In this document: positions 19,170-28,935 of the stretch, one piece after another | Position numbering within the stretch: position 1 is the first letter of the stretch | How the letters are laid out: the number at the start of each line of letters is the position of its first letter | Source of the DNA: Ferrovibrio sp041906005 | GTDB lineage: Bacteria > Pseudomonadota > Alphaproteobacteria > Ferrovibrionales > Ferrovibrionaceae | NCBI RefSeq assembly: GCF_041906005.1 | Contig: NZ_JAYRJY010000001.1 | Span: forward strand, 2,294,001-2,358,000 | Reading direction: 5' to 3' | DNA: 64,000 bases | Translations under genes and position numbers: made by a program | Notes under the pieces: model-generated | Seen by the model: only the letters and a program-made list of their open reading frames with translations | Told to the model about the DNA's origin: nothing | The model's database searches: none

Positions 19170-22100
19170 ATGGCTACGAAATCCGACATTCAGTTTGACG
19201 AACTGACGGCATTGCCAAAGGGCGCCAAAGCGCCCGTTCCGTTGGGCGGCGAAGCTGTCTTGCCACCTGAACATGCGGTGGATCAGGGCGCGGAAGCTGG
19301 CCAGGCGCTCGAAGCGGTGCATTACGGCACGGTGATCGGCGATGACCGGAGCTATCAACCGCCCCTTGGGTTGGGCACGGCCGCCGGCGGTGCTGTTCTG
19401 CCCGGCGGCCCACAACCCATAGTGGGTGGCGTAGCCGAAACCGCGGTACAGACCGCAGCCGCTGTGCCAGCGCCCACGGCCCTGGCTGGATTGCCGGAAA
19501 CCGGCAGGGCGGCTGTCAGGCCTGACGTGTCTGTCGAGGCGATGCATGGCGTGGCGGCGCCGGTGCTGGCTTCGAGCCTGCAATCCGGGGCCCTGTCCGC
19601 CGCCCACCCAGAAGCGGCGGTCGCCGCTGTCGCCGCCGCTGGCCAGATGGCGGCAACGGAAGTGTCCCCTGCCGTATTCCAGCGTGACATCGCCGCAGGC
19701 CCTGTTCTGTCAGAGGAGATCGTCGAGGAAGCATTGGGAACGGCGAAAGCGGTTGCCGCACAGGCAGAGGTCCCGGAATCCGGCGAAACCGTGCTGGAGC
19801 AGGTCGGCACGGCCGGTGACGATGTCTTTGTCGCCACCGCCGCCAAAGAACGTTTCGTGGGCGACGGGGGTCGCGATACCGTCAGTCATGAGAATTCGAC
19901 GGCCGGCGTGAGCATCAGCCTGGCAGCAGGCACCAGCACGGGTGGCACCGCCCAGGGCGATGAACTGCGCGGCATAGAAAATCTGACCGGCTCGGATTTT
20001 GCCGATACCCTGACCGGCGATGGCGGGGCCAATATTCTGCGCGGTGGCGGCGGCGCTGACGTGCTGGCGGGGGGTGGGGGTGGCGACACGATCGTCGGCG
20101 GCACCGGCGCCGATACCGCCAGTTATGCCAGCTCGAACGCGGCGGTCAGCGTCAATCTCGCCACGGGCAGCGGCACTGGCGGTGACGCCCAGGGCGACAC
20201 GGTGTCGGAAATCGAGAATGTCACCGGCTCGGCCTTTGCCGACACGCTGACCGGCGATGGCGGGGCCAATATCCTCGAAGGTGGCGGCGGCGCCGATACG
20301 CTGGCCGGCGGCGGCGGCGACGACACCCTGATCGGCGGTGCCGGTGCCGATGAGTTGATCGGCGGCACCGGCAGCGACACGGCCAGCTATGCCGGCTCGA
20401 CCGAAGGCGTTACCGTCACCGTTGCCGGCACACCAGGCACCGGCCAGGGCGGCGATGCCCAGGGCGATGTGCTCCGGTCGATCGAGAACCTTATCGGCGG
20501 CGCCGGTGACGACACCCTGACTGGTGACGGCTCGGCCAATGTGCTGGAGGGCGGCGGTGGTGCCGATACGCTGATCGGCGGTGGTGCTGCCGATATCCTG
20601 ATTGGCGGCGCTGGCGCGGACAGGCTGCAGGGCGATGCCGGCGATGACACGCTGACCGGCGGCACCGGCGCCGACACGCTGATCGGCGGTATCGGCAGTG
20701 ACACGGCGAATTATGCCGCCTCGGCCGCAGGCGTGACGATCGATCTGGGTGCTGGCATCGGCACCGGCGGTGAAGCCGAGGGCGACACGTTGGTCGATAT
20801 CGAGAATGTCACGGGCACGGCGCATGCCGACACCTTCATTGCCAGTGACGCGGCCAACACCTTTCTTGGCGGCGGCGGCAGCGACACGGTGAGCTATGCC
20901 GGCTCCGATGACTGGGTCAGCGTGAATCTCGCCACCGGCAGCGCCACCGGCGGCTATGCCGCAGGCGACAACCTGTCCGGCATCGAGAATGTCATCGGCT
21001 CGGATTACGCCGACACGCTGACCGGCGATGCCAATGTCAATATCCTGCAGGGCGGCGGCGGGGAAGATACCCTGATTGGCGGCGGCGGTGACGACACGTT
21101 GATCGGCGGGACCGACAGCGACACCGTCAGTTATGCCGCTGCTGGCGCCGGGGTGACGGCCGATCTCGCCGCGGGCACTGCTTTCGGCGCCGATATCGGG
21201 ACTGATGTCCTTTCGCAGATCGAGAATGTCATCGGCTCGGATTTTGCCGATACCCTGACCGGCGATGCAGCTGCCAATATCCTGGAAGGCGGCACCGGCG
21301 ATGACATCCTGAGCGGCGGTGCTGGCATAGACTCGCTGGAGGGCGGAATCGGCAATGACACGCTGTTCGGCGGCACCGAGAGCGATATCCTTAGTGGCAG
21401 CGGCGGTGACGATATCCTGATCGGCGGCACGGCCGCCGACACGTTGATCGGAGGCACCGGCAGCGATACCGCCAGCTATGCGGGTTCAGCCGAAGGCGTC
21501 GCCGTCAACCTTGCCACCCTCTCCGCCGCCGGCGGCGATGCCCAGGGTGACGTCCTGAGCAGCATCGAGAATCTGATCGGCTCGGATCACGCCGATAGCC
21601 TGACCGGCACCAGCGGCGCCAATATCCTCGAAGGGGGTGGCGGTGACGACATCCTGATCGGCGGTGGCGGCGCCGACACGCTGAAAGGCGGCGCCGGCGC
21701 CGACACGCTGACCGGCGGGACCTACGGTGATACGCTGATTGGCGGGGCCGGGGGCGACACGATGACCGGCGGCGGCGGGACCGATACCCTCAGCTATGCC
21801 GGCTCAGCCGAAGGCGTCACCGTGAACCTCGCCGCCCGGTCAGCCAGCGGCGGCGATGCCCAGGGCGATGTCCTGCTGGATGTCATGGAAAACCTCACCG
21901 GCGGCGAAGGCGCCGATACCCTGACCGGCACCGATGCGGCCAATGTGCTGGAAGGCGGTGGCGGCGCCGATACCCTGATCGGCGGTGGCGGCCGCGACAC
22001 GCTGACCGGTGGTGCGGGTGACGACACCCTGATCGGTGGTGCCGGCAACGACACGCTGACCGGCGGCGAAGGCGCCGATACTGCAGTGTTTGGTAGCGGC

Positions 22101-22337
22101 GCGGGGAATGACGGTTTTTCCGGCGGCGATGGCGTCTGGACCGACAGCATTCATATCGAAAACGTGACCGGTGGCCCCGGCTTTGGCGGCTGGACCGTGA
22201 CGCTGGCAGACGGCACCCAGATCACCGACGCTGCGGCACATGGCGAAATTGTCTTCGATACTGCGGTGGACGGCATCGTGGCGATGAGCGACGGCAGCGA
22301 AATGACCTTCGAGAATATCGAGCGGCTGAAGTGGTGA
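19170..22337 (+). CDS. RTX calcium-binding protein, type I secreted (1055 aa)
   Basis: A large acidic glycine/aspartate-rich protein. Residues 1 to about 215 are Ala/Pro-rich without RTX motifs. The rest contains eight repeats of about 80-130 residues, each a block of RTX nonapeptides (GGxGxDxLx) followed by a module such as DTASYAGSxxGVTVNLA...GDAQGD...IENLTGS. The last 75 or so residues (WTVTLADGT, ending ERLKW) match the end of the next RTX protein and are probably the uncleaved type I secretion signal. The N terminus MATKSDIQFDELTALPK also matches it. There is no signal peptide. The start is the ATG at 19170. The divergent ABC/HlyD operon is its likely exporter; surface layer, adhesin or matrix function is possible. 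Confidence 0.88.
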   Translation: MATKSDIQFDELTALPKGAKAPVPLGGEAVLPPEHAVDQGAEAGQALEAVHYGTVIGDDRSYQPPLGLGTAAGGAVLPGGPQPIVGGVAETAVQTAAAVPAPTALAGLPETGRAAVRPDVSVEAMHGVAAPVLASSLQSGALSAAHPEAAVAAVAAAGQMAATEVSPAVFQRDIAAGPVLSEEIVEEALGTAKAVAAQAEVPESGETVLEQVGTAGDDVFVATAAKERFVGDGGRDTVSHENSTAGVSISLAAGTSTGGTAQGDELRGIENLTGSDFADTLTGDGGANILRGGGGADVLAGGGGGDTIVGGTGADTASYASSNAAVSVNLATGSGTGGDAQGDTVSEIENVTGSAFADTLTGDGGANILEGGGGADTLAGGGGDDTLIGGAGADELIGGTGSDTASYAGSTEGVTVTVAGTPGTGQGGDAQGDVLRSIENLIGGAGDDTLTGDGSANVLEGGGGADTLIGGGAADILIGGAGADRLQGDAGDDTLTGGTGADTLIGGIGSDTANYAASAAGVTIDLGAGIGTGGEAEGDTLVDIENVTGTAHADTFIASDAANTFLGGGGSDTVSYAGSDDWVSVNLATGSATGGYAAGDNLSGIENVIGSDYADTLTGDANVNILQGGGGEDTLIGGGGDDTLIGGTDSDTVSYAAAGAGVTADLAAGTAFGADIGTDVLSQIENVIGSDFADTLTGDAAANILEGGTGDDILSGGAGIDSLEGGIGNDTLFGGTESDILSGSGGDDILIGGTAADTLIGGTGSDTASYAGSAEGVAVNLATLSAAGGDAQGDVLSSIENLIGSDHADSLTGTSGANILEGGGGDDILIGGGGADTLKGGAGADTLTGGTYGDTLIGGAGGDTMTGGGGTDTLSYAGSAEGVTVNLAARSASGGDAQGDVLLDVMENLTGGEGADTLTGTDAANVLEGGGGADTLIGGGGRDTLTGGAGDDTLIGGAGNDTLTGGEGADTAVFGSGAGNDGFSGGDGVWTDSIHIENVTGGPGFGGWTVTLADGTQITDAAAHGEIVFDTAVDGIVAMSDGSEMTFENIERLKW
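19810..22080 (+). repeat. RTX repeat array, eight modules
   Basis: Eight imperfect in-frame repeats recognised by the recurring DTxSY...IENxxGS...ADTLTGD pattern, separated by blocks of GGxGxD nonapeptides. Calcium would bind in the nonapeptide turns after secretion. The repeats are less uniform in length than those of the next gene. Confidence 0.85.
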
Positions 22338-22674
22338 CCGGCCGCAGCCAGTCACGATGGCTTCCGCATAAAAATGTAAACTAGAAATACACATCTACCT
22401 AAAATAGATAATTGGCGAAAACGCCCAGAGGTGCGCGCGCTATGCATGCGCGGCGGCCAGTACTTGCCGCTTCAATCAGCACACCAATAAAGATTATGTA
22501 ATTTATATATAATATTAATACGAGCGAGTATTGATCCATCTCAAATTCTCTTATTGCGAAAGTTATAATATATAAAGGTGCATACTCTAGTAAAATAAGG
22601 CACGCATACCCCACCTTAAGAACGCTCCATCACACCTGAACACGCTGGCCTTACGGCCCCTGGAAGGATCGATT
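22338..22674. promoter_or_regulatory. AT-rich 337-base spacer between the two RTX genes
   Basis: Markedly AT-rich compared with both flanking genes, particularly about 22370-22420 and 22490-22610 (runs such as AATTTATATATAATATT). I see no credible gene: a 71-codon minus-strand frame at 22399-22614 is hydrophobic but has AT-driven composition and no convincing ribosome site. The segment most likely holds the promoter and silencer-type control region of the second RTX gene. No clear terminator for the first gene was found. Confidence 0.4.
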
Positions 22675-25600
22675 TTGGCGACCCGGCTCGAGATCATTGA
22701 TGACGAATTGCAGGCTTTGCCGAAGGATGCAAAACCGCTGCCGTCGCCGCCGGGCGAAAGCCCGCTCTCTCATGCCGTCGGCAATGCATCTGGCGAGACC
22801 GTCGGCAATATGCAGGGCGGCATCCATTACGGCACGGTGCTCGGCCATGCGACAGGCAATCAGCCGGCATCTGCCTCTGCCGGTGCAATCCTCGCCTTCA
22901 ACGGTCCGTCGGGTGGCATCGTGCCGCCGCCAAGCGTTGCGGCGGGCCCGGACGCGACCGGCGCGATGGTTGCCCTGGCCGGCAATCTGTCTGGATCGCT
23001 GCAGGGTGCTGACCGGGCGGCCAGGGCGCCTGCCGGCACCGCCAATGCGGCGAATGCCGATGCGGCGAATGATGGCGGCGCGCCGGCTGCGCCTGCAATG
23101 TCTGCCGCCGCAGGAGCCGCCGCGGCCGTGTCCGCAACCGGCGATGCGATGGCTCTTGAAAATTCATCGCGGCCATCCGCCGGCGCTTCGCAGCGGGCTG
23201 CCGCGACGCCGGCCATGGAGACGGGCTCGCCGGTCACAGCCGGCAGCATGCAGCCGATGGCGCCCACAGCCGACGCCGAGGGTGACAGACTCACGACGGC
23301 GATCGAACAGCGCGAAGACATCATTACCGAGGAAGCCGTCGCGGAAACAGTCGCCGAAACCGGCGATGCCCTGCTGACACATACCGGCACTGACGGCGAT
23401 GATCTGTTCCTCGGTACCGATGCCACGGAAAAATTCGATGGTGGGGAAGGCAGCGATACCGTCAGCTATGCCAACGCCAATGCCACTGTGGTCGCCAGCC
23501 TGTCGAATGGCGGAACGGCTGGCCAGGCCAGTGGCGATATCTATGCCAGCATCGAGAACATCACCGGTTCGGATTATGCCGACACGCTGACCGGCGATGC
23601 CAGTGCCAACACGCTGACCGGCGGCGCCGGCGACGACCTGCTGCAGGGTGGCGCGGGCGCGGATGTGCTGAGCGGCGGCAGCGGCGGCGACACCGCCAGC
23701 TATGCGGCTTCCATGGCCGGCGTGACGGTGAACCTCGCGGCCGGCACCGGCAGTGGCGGCGATGCGGCGGGTGACATGCTCGATGGCATCGAGAACATCA
23801 CCGGCTCCGATCATGCCGACACTCTGACCGGCGATGCCATTGCCAACACGCTGGCCGGCGGTGCCGGCGATGACCTGCTGCAGGGTGGCGCGGGTGCGGA
23901 TGCTCTGATCGGCGGCAGCGGCAGCGACACGGCCAGCTATGCCACATCGACAGCGGCGGTGACGGTGAATCTCGCCACCGGCACGGCCAGCGGTGGCGAT
24001 GCCGCGGGCGACACGTTCAGCGGTATCGAGAATCTGACCGGCTCGGTCTATGCCGACACACTGACCGGCGATACCAATGCCAACCGCCTGGCCGGCGGCG
24101 CCGGAAACGACCGCCTCGACGGCGGCACCGGCGACGATATTCTGCTGGGTGGCGCGGGGGCTGACGTGCTGATCGGCGGCACCGGCACCGACACGGCCAG
24201 CTATGCCGATGCGACAGCCGGCGTGACCGCCAGCCTGGCGAGCAGCGCCGTGAATACCGGCGACGCCGCCGGCGATACCTATACCACGATCGAGAACCTC
24301 ACCGGCTCGGCCTATGCCGACATCCTCACCGGCAATACCGGCGCCAACGTGCTGGAAGGTGGCGCGGGCGCCGACGTGCTGACCGGCGGCACCGGCACCG
24401 ACACGGCCAGCTATGCCAGTTCGACTGCCGGCGTGACGGTCAATCTCGCCACCGGCACCGGATCGGGCGGCGATGCCGAAGGCGACACGCTGGCCACCAT
24501 CGAGAACATCACCGGTTCGGACCTTGCCGACACACTGATCGGCAATACCGGCACGAACGTCCTCAGTGGCGGTGCGGGCGATGACATCCTGATCGGCGGT
24601 GCCGGTGGCGACACGCTGGCCGGCGGTACCGGCAACGATACCGCCAGCTATGAAGCGTCCAGCGTGGCAGTGACCGTCAGCCTTGCCAGTGGCACCGGTT
24701 CAGGGGGCGATGCGGCTAGCGATACGCTGAGCGGCATCGAGAACCTGACCGGTTCGGCCTATGCCGACACGCTGACCGGCGACGCCAATGCCAATATCCT
24801 GAGCGGCGATGCCGGCAACGACATCCTGCAGGGCGGCGCTGGCGGCGATACCATCAGCGGCGGCGCGGGCACCGACACGGCCAGTTATGCCGCATCGATG
24901 GCTGCGGTGACCGTGAATCTCGCCACCGGTGCGGCCAGCGGCGGCGATGCCGAAGGCGATACGCTGAGCGGCATCGAGAACCTGACCGGTTCGGCCTATG
25001 CCGATACGCTGACCGGCGATGCCGGCGGCAATACCCTGGATGGCGGCACCGGTGATGATCTGTTGCAGGGCGGCGCGGGTGCCGACGTGCTGACCGGCGG
25101 CACCGGCACGGATACGGCCAGCTATGCCGCCTCCTCGGCCGGCGTGACCGTGAACCTGACCACCGGCACCGGTACGGGCGGCGATGCCCAGGGCGATACG
25201 CTGGCCACGATCGAAAATGTCACCGGTTCGGATTTTGCCGATACGCTGACCGGCAATACCGCGGTCAACCGCCTGGAAGGCGGCGCCGGCGATGATGTCC
25301 TGATCGGTGGCGGCGCTGCTGACATACTGGTGGGTGGCGAAGGAAGCGACACCGCCAGCTATGTCACCACCACAACGGCGGTGACCGTCAACCTCGCCAC
25401 CGGCACGGCCACGGGCGGCGACGCGGCGGGCGATACCTTCAGCGGCATCGAGAACCTGACCGGCGGCGGCGGCGCCGATATGCTGACCGGCGATGCCAAT
25501 GCCAATGTCATCGATGGCGGCGCCGGCAATGATACGCTGGTGGGCGGTGGCGGCAATGATACGCTGATTGGCGGGGCGGGCACCGACATCGCCAGCTATG

Positions 25601-28600
25601 CCGCCTCTGCTTCGGCGGTGACCGTCAACCTCGCCACCGGCACCGGTTCGGGTGGTGACGCCGAGGGCGACACGCTGAGCACCATCGAAACGGTGATCGG
25701 CTCGGATTACGACGACACGCTGACCGGCGATGCCAATGCCAACACGCTGACCGGCGGCGCGGGCGATGATCTGCTGCAGGGCGGCGCGGGCGCCGATGTG
25801 CTGAGCGGCGGCACCGGCACCGACACTGCGAGCTATGCCGGTTCTTCCGCGGGCGTGACCGTCACGATTGCCGGCGCCACCGGCACCGGCACGGGTGGCG
25901 ACGCCCAGGGCGACACGCTGACAGCGATCGAGAATCTGACCGGTTCGGCTTATGCCGATACCCTGACCGGCAGCACCGCCACCAACATCCTGCAGGGCGG
26001 CGCTGGCGACGACATCCTCATTGGCGGCGCCGCTGGCGACACCCTGATCGGCGGCGAAGGCAGCGACACGGCAAGTTACACCACCTCGTCCACCGCCGTG
26101 ACCGTCAACCTTGCCACCGGAACCATCACCGGCGGTGATGCGACCGGCGACACCTATGACAGCATCGAGAATGTCACCGGCGGCAGCGGTGCCGATACCC
26201 TGACCGGCGATGCCGGCGCCAACCGGCTGGATGGCGGCAGTGGCAACGACACGCTGGTGGGCGGCGCGGGCGCCGATACGCTGACCGGCGGCGCGGGCAC
26301 TGATATTGCCAGCTATGCCGCTTCGGCAGCGGCCGTGAATGTGAACCTGACCACCGGCACCGGATCGGGCGGCGATGCCGAAGGCGACACGCTGGCCACC
26401 ATCGAGACGGTGATCGGCTCGGATTACGGCGACACCCTGACCGGCGACGTCAATGCCAACCGCCTGGAAGGTGGCGAAGGTGATGACGTGTTGTCCGGCC
26501 GCGGCGGCAGTGACACGCTGATCGGCGGTAGCGGCACCGACACGGTGAGCTATGCCGGCTCGACGGCGGCGGTCAGCGTCAACCTCGGCACCAATGCCGT
26601 CTCGGGCGGCGATGCCCAGGGCGACAGCATCTCGGGCTTCGAGAATGTGATCGGCTCGGATAATGCCGATACGCTCACCGGCAGCAGCGGCGCCAACGTG
26701 ATCGATGGCGGCGCCGGCAACGACACGCTGCAGGGCGGCGGTGGCGCCGATACGCTGATCGGTGGCGCGGGCACCGACACCGCCAGCTATGCGGCCTCTG
26801 CGGTGGCCGTCGCCGTCAATCTGGCGACCGGCAGCGGCGCCGGCGGCGATGCCGAAGGCGATGGTTTAAGCGAAATCGAGAACCTGACCGGCAGCAGCTA
26901 TAACGACTCGCTGACCGGCGATGCCGGCGCCAACCGTCTGGATGGCGGCACTGGCAACGATATGCTGGAAGGTGGCGCCGGCGCCGACGCGCTGGTCGGC
27001 GGCACCGGCACGGACACGGCGAGTTACAAGGACTCATCCACCGGCGTTACGGTCAGCCTAGCCAGTGGCACCGGCCTTGGCGGCGATGCCGAAGGCGATA
27101 CGCTGACCACCATCGAGAACCTGACCGGCTCGGCTTATGCCGATACGCTGACCGGCGACAACAGCGCCAACATCCTGGAGGGCGGCGCGGGCGCCGACAT
27201 GCTGGTCGGCGGCGGCGGCACCGATACCGCCAGCTATGCGAACTCGACGGCCGCGGTGACGGTCAACCTCGCCACCGGCACCGCTTCTGGCGGTGACGCC
27301 GAGGGTGACACGCTGACCACCATCGAGAACCTGACCGGTTCTGTCTACGGCGACACTCTGACCGGCAATACTGGAGCCAACGTTCTCACCGGCGGCGAAG
27401 GCGACGACGTCCTGATGGGCGGCGCCGGTTCGGATACGCTCGCCGGCGGGCTGGGCATCGATATCGCCAGCTACAGCGATTCCACCGCGGCCGTCACGGT
27501 CAGCCTTGCCGCGGGCACGGGCTCGGGCGGCACCGCCCAGGGCGACACGTTGTCTGGCATCGAGACGGTGATCGGCTCAACCTACAACGATACCCTGACC
27601 GGCGATGCCAATGCCAACGCGCTGCTGGGCGGTGATGGTAACGACACGCTGCAGGGCGGCGCGGGTGCCGACACGCTCACTGGCGGTGCCGGCACCGATA
27701 CGGCGAGCTATTCCTCGTCGAATGTTGCGGTGGATGTGAATCTCACCACCGGCGAAGGATTCGGCGGCCATGCCGAGGGCGACGCATTGTCGGAAATCGA
27801 GAACCTGACCGGCAGCAGCTACAACGATACGCTGACCGGCGATGGCGGCGCCAATCGCCTGGATGGCAGTACTGGCAATGATACGCTGATCGGCGGCGCC
27901 GGGGCCGACGTGCTGATTGGCGGCACGGGCACCGACACGGCCAGCTATGCCACCGCCTCGTCCGGCGTGACCGCCAGTCTGACCAGCAGCACAGGCAATA
28001 CCGGCGATGCGGCTGGCGACACCTACACCACGATCGAGAACCTGACCGGTTCGGATTTCGCCGATACGCTGACCGGCAGCAGCAGCGCCAATACGCTGAG
28101 CGGCGGCGGCGGCGACGACACCTTGCTGGGCATGGCCGGCGGCGACGTGCTGTCGGGTGGCGCGGGCAGCGACACGGCCAGCTATGCCGGCTCGAACCAG
28201 GCGGTGACGGTCAGCCTTGCCGCCGGCACGGCCAGCGGCGGCCATGCCGCCGGCGATACGTTCGATTCCATCGAGAACCTGACCGGCAGCAGCTACAACG
28301 ATACGCTGACCGGCGATGATGGCGCTAATATCCTGGATGGCGGCGCGGGCAACGATGTTTTGAGCGGCGGGTTGGGTGACGATGCGATGACTGGCGGTGC
28401 CGGCTCGGATACCGCCTATTTCGCCGAGGGTTGGGGCAACGACCAGTTCAGCGGTGGTCTGGCCGGAGGCTGGACCGACACGGTCTATATCAACAACGTT
28501 TCGGCGGGCCCGGGCTTTGGTGACTGGACCGTGACGCTGGCTGATGGGACGGTGATATCCAACAGTGCCGCCCATGGCACGCTGACGCTTGGCAGCGATG

Positions 28601-28671
28601 TCTCGGGCACCATCGTGATGGGCGATGGCAGCGAACTGACCTTCGACGGGGTCGAGCGGCTGCAATGGTAG
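22675..28671 (+). CDS. Giant RTX calcium-binding protein, type I secreted (1998 aa)
   Basis: A paralogue of the preceding RTX protein, enlarged by repeat expansion. Residues 1 to about 240 are Ala-rich and non-repetitive; the N terminus MATRLEIIDDELQALPK and the later HYGTVLG match the first protein. Then come 21 repeats of the module TDTASYAxSxAxVTVNLATGTGSGGDAEGD..., each separated by RTX nonapeptides, and a C-terminal domain (GPGFGDWTVTLADG, ending ERLQW). The start is a TTG at 22675 with an AAGGA site about seven bases before it; alignment with the first protein supports this start. It is presumably exported by the same ABC/HlyD system. Confidence 0.88.
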   Translation: MATRLEIIDDELQALPKDAKPLPSPPGESPLSHAVGNASGETVGNMQGGIHYGTVLGHATGNQPASASAGAILAFNGPSGGIVPPPSVAAGPDATGAMVALAGNLSGSLQGADRAARAPAGTANAANADAANDGGAPAAPAMSAAAGAAAAVSATGDAMALENSSRPSAGASQRAAATPAMETGSPVTAGSMQPMAPTADAEGDRLTTAIEQREDIITEEAVAETVAETGDALLTHTGTDGDDLFLGTDATEKFDGGEGSDTVSYANANATVVASLSNGGTAGQASGDIYASIENITGSDYADTLTGDASANTLTGGAGDDLLQGGAGADVLSGGSGGDTASYAASMAGVTVNLAAGTGSGGDAAGDMLDGIENITGSDHADTLTGDAIANTLAGGAGDDLLQGGAGADALIGGSGSDTASYATSTAAVTVNLATGTASGGDAAGDTFSGIENLTGSVYADTLTGDTNANRLAGGAGNDRLDGGTGDDILLGGAGADVLIGGTGTDTASYADATAGVTASLASSAVNTGDAAGDTYTTIENLTGSAYADILTGNTGANVLEGGAGADVLTGGTGTDTASYASSTAGVTVNLATGTGSGGDAEGDTLATIENITGSDLADTLIGNTGTNVLSGGAGDDILIGGAGGDTLAGGTGNDTASYEASSVAVTVSLASGTGSGGDAASDTLSGIENLTGSAYADTLTGDANANILSGDAGNDILQGGAGGDTISGGAGTDTASYAASMAAVTVNLATGAASGGDAEGDTLSGIENLTGSAYADTLTGDAGGNTLDGGTGDDLLQGGAGADVLTGGTGTDTASYAASSAGVTVNLTTGTGTGGDAQGDTLATIENVTGSDFADTLTGNTAVNRLEGGAGDDVLIGGGAADILVGGEGSDTASYVTTTTAVTVNLATGTATGGDAAGDTFSGIENLTGGGGADMLTGDANANVIDGGAGNDTLVGGGGNDTLIGGAGTDIASYAASASAVTVNLATGTGSGGDAEGDTLSTIETVIGSDYDDTLTGDANANTLTGGAGDDLLQGGAGADVLSGGTGTDTASYAGSSAGVTVTIAGATGTGTGGDAQGDTLTAIENLTGSAYADTLTGSTATNILQGGAGDDILIGGAAGDTLIGGEGSDTASYTTSSTAVTVNLATGTITGGDATGDTYDSIENVTGGSGADTLTGDAGANRLDGGSGNDTLVGGAGADTLTGGAGTDIASYAASAAAVNVNLTTGTGSGGDAEGDTLATIETVIGSDYGDTLTGDVNANRLEGGEGDDVLSGRGGSDTLIGGSGTDTVSYAGSTAAVSVNLGTNAVSGGDAQGDSISGFENVIGSDNADTLTGSSGANVIDGGAGNDTLQGGGGADTLIGGAGTDTASYAASAVAVAVNLATGSGAGGDAEGDGLSEIENLTGSSYNDSLTGDAGANRLDGGTGNDMLEGGAGADALVGGTGTDTASYKDSSTGVTVSLASGTGLGGDAEGDTLTTIENLTGSAYADTLTGDNSANILEGGAGADMLVGGGGTDTASYANSTAAVTVNLATGTASGGDAEGDTLTTIENLTGSVYGDTLTGNTGANVLTGGEGDDVLMGGAGSDTLAGGLGIDIASYSDSTAAVTVSLAAGTGSGGTAQGDTLSGIETVIGSTYNDTLTGDANANALLGGDGNDTLQGGAGADTLTGGAGTDTASYSSSNVAVDVNLTTGEGFGGHAEGDALSEIENLTGSSYNDTLTGDGGANRLDGSTGNDTLIGGAGADVLIGGTGTDTASYATASSGVTASLTSSTGNTGDAAGDTYTTIENLTGSDFADTLTGSSSANTLSGGGGDDTLLGMAGGDVLSGGAGSDTASYAGSNQAVTVSLAAGTASGGHAAGDTFDSIENLTGSSYNDTLTGDDGANILDGGAGNDVLSGGLGDDAMTGGAGSDTAYFAEGWGNDQFSGGLAGGWTDTVYINNVSAGPGFGDWTVTLADGTVISNSAAHGTLTLGSDVSGTIVMGDGSELTFDGVERLQW
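23380..28420 (+). repeat. RTX repeat array, 21 modules of about 234 bp
   Basis: Twenty-one tandem in-frame repeats, counted by the DTASY/DIASY/DTVSY motif. Spacing between successive copies is mostly 210-261 bp, usually 234-240. The DNA copies are similar enough that recombination could change copy number between strains. Each unit has two to four calcium-binding nonapeptides followed by an IEN(L/V)TGS strand motif. Confidence 0.88.
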
Positions 28672-28697
28672 CTGGCGGCAGTTAGGCACCGGCGGGC

Positions 28698-28722
28698 GCA
28701 GGGAGAGTCCATCTCTGCCTGC
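28698..28722 (+). terminator. Possible terminator hairpin after the giant RTX gene
   Basis: GCAGG (28698-28702) pairs with CCTGC (28718-28722) and AGAG (28704-28707) with CTCT (28713-28716), with one G-G mismatch and a TCCAT loop. There is no downstream T-run, so this is tentative. Confidence 0.35.
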
Positions 28723-28805
28723 GAGAGTCCTCGCTGTTCTGGCTGTGCTGTTGCAATACAGCCTCAACCAGCAACCAAAAATCCAAACGAAAATATTGAT
28801 TGCTC

Positions 28806-28849
28806 TGGAGCGGGTGAGGGGAATCGAACCCTGGTCGTAAGCTTGGGAA
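28806..28849 (-). repeat. Left attachment repeat: 3' half of tRNA-Gly
   Basis: 44 bases that match 44524-44567, the 3' half of the tRNA-Gly gene including its CCA, at 42 of 44 positions. The identity starts exactly at the anticodon loop. Two adjacent changes (TG here against CC) fall in the T-stem and break two pairs, so this copy is a remnant, not part of a working tRNA. It marks the left end of the genomic island. Confidence 0.9.
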
Positions 28850-28935
28850 CCGCTGAATGCGACAGCCATGGACGCCCTTGGACTCTTATGGATCAATGGC
28901 TTAGAAACGCCTGATCTAATATACTGATCCCACTT

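Noticed and set aside
19370..19400. A TAAG tetrad in the N-terminal region of the first RTX protein, resembling a LapG cleavage site
   Set aside because: The second RTX protein lacks it, no lapG or lapD gene is in the window, and the preceding region is too short for a LapA-type retention module.
22399..22614. A 71-codon hydrophobic reading frame on the minus strand between the RTX genes
   Set aside because: It lies in an AT-rich spacer, has no ribosome site, and its composition follows the base bias.
23380..28420. Regular repeats that might look like a CRISPR-like or satellite array
   Set aside because: The repeats are in frame, encode RTX motifs throughout and have no constant short repeat with unique spacers.
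28806..28849. A second tRNA-Gly gene
   Set aside because: Only the 3' half from the anticodon loop on is present and its T-stem is broken; it is an attachment-site remnant.
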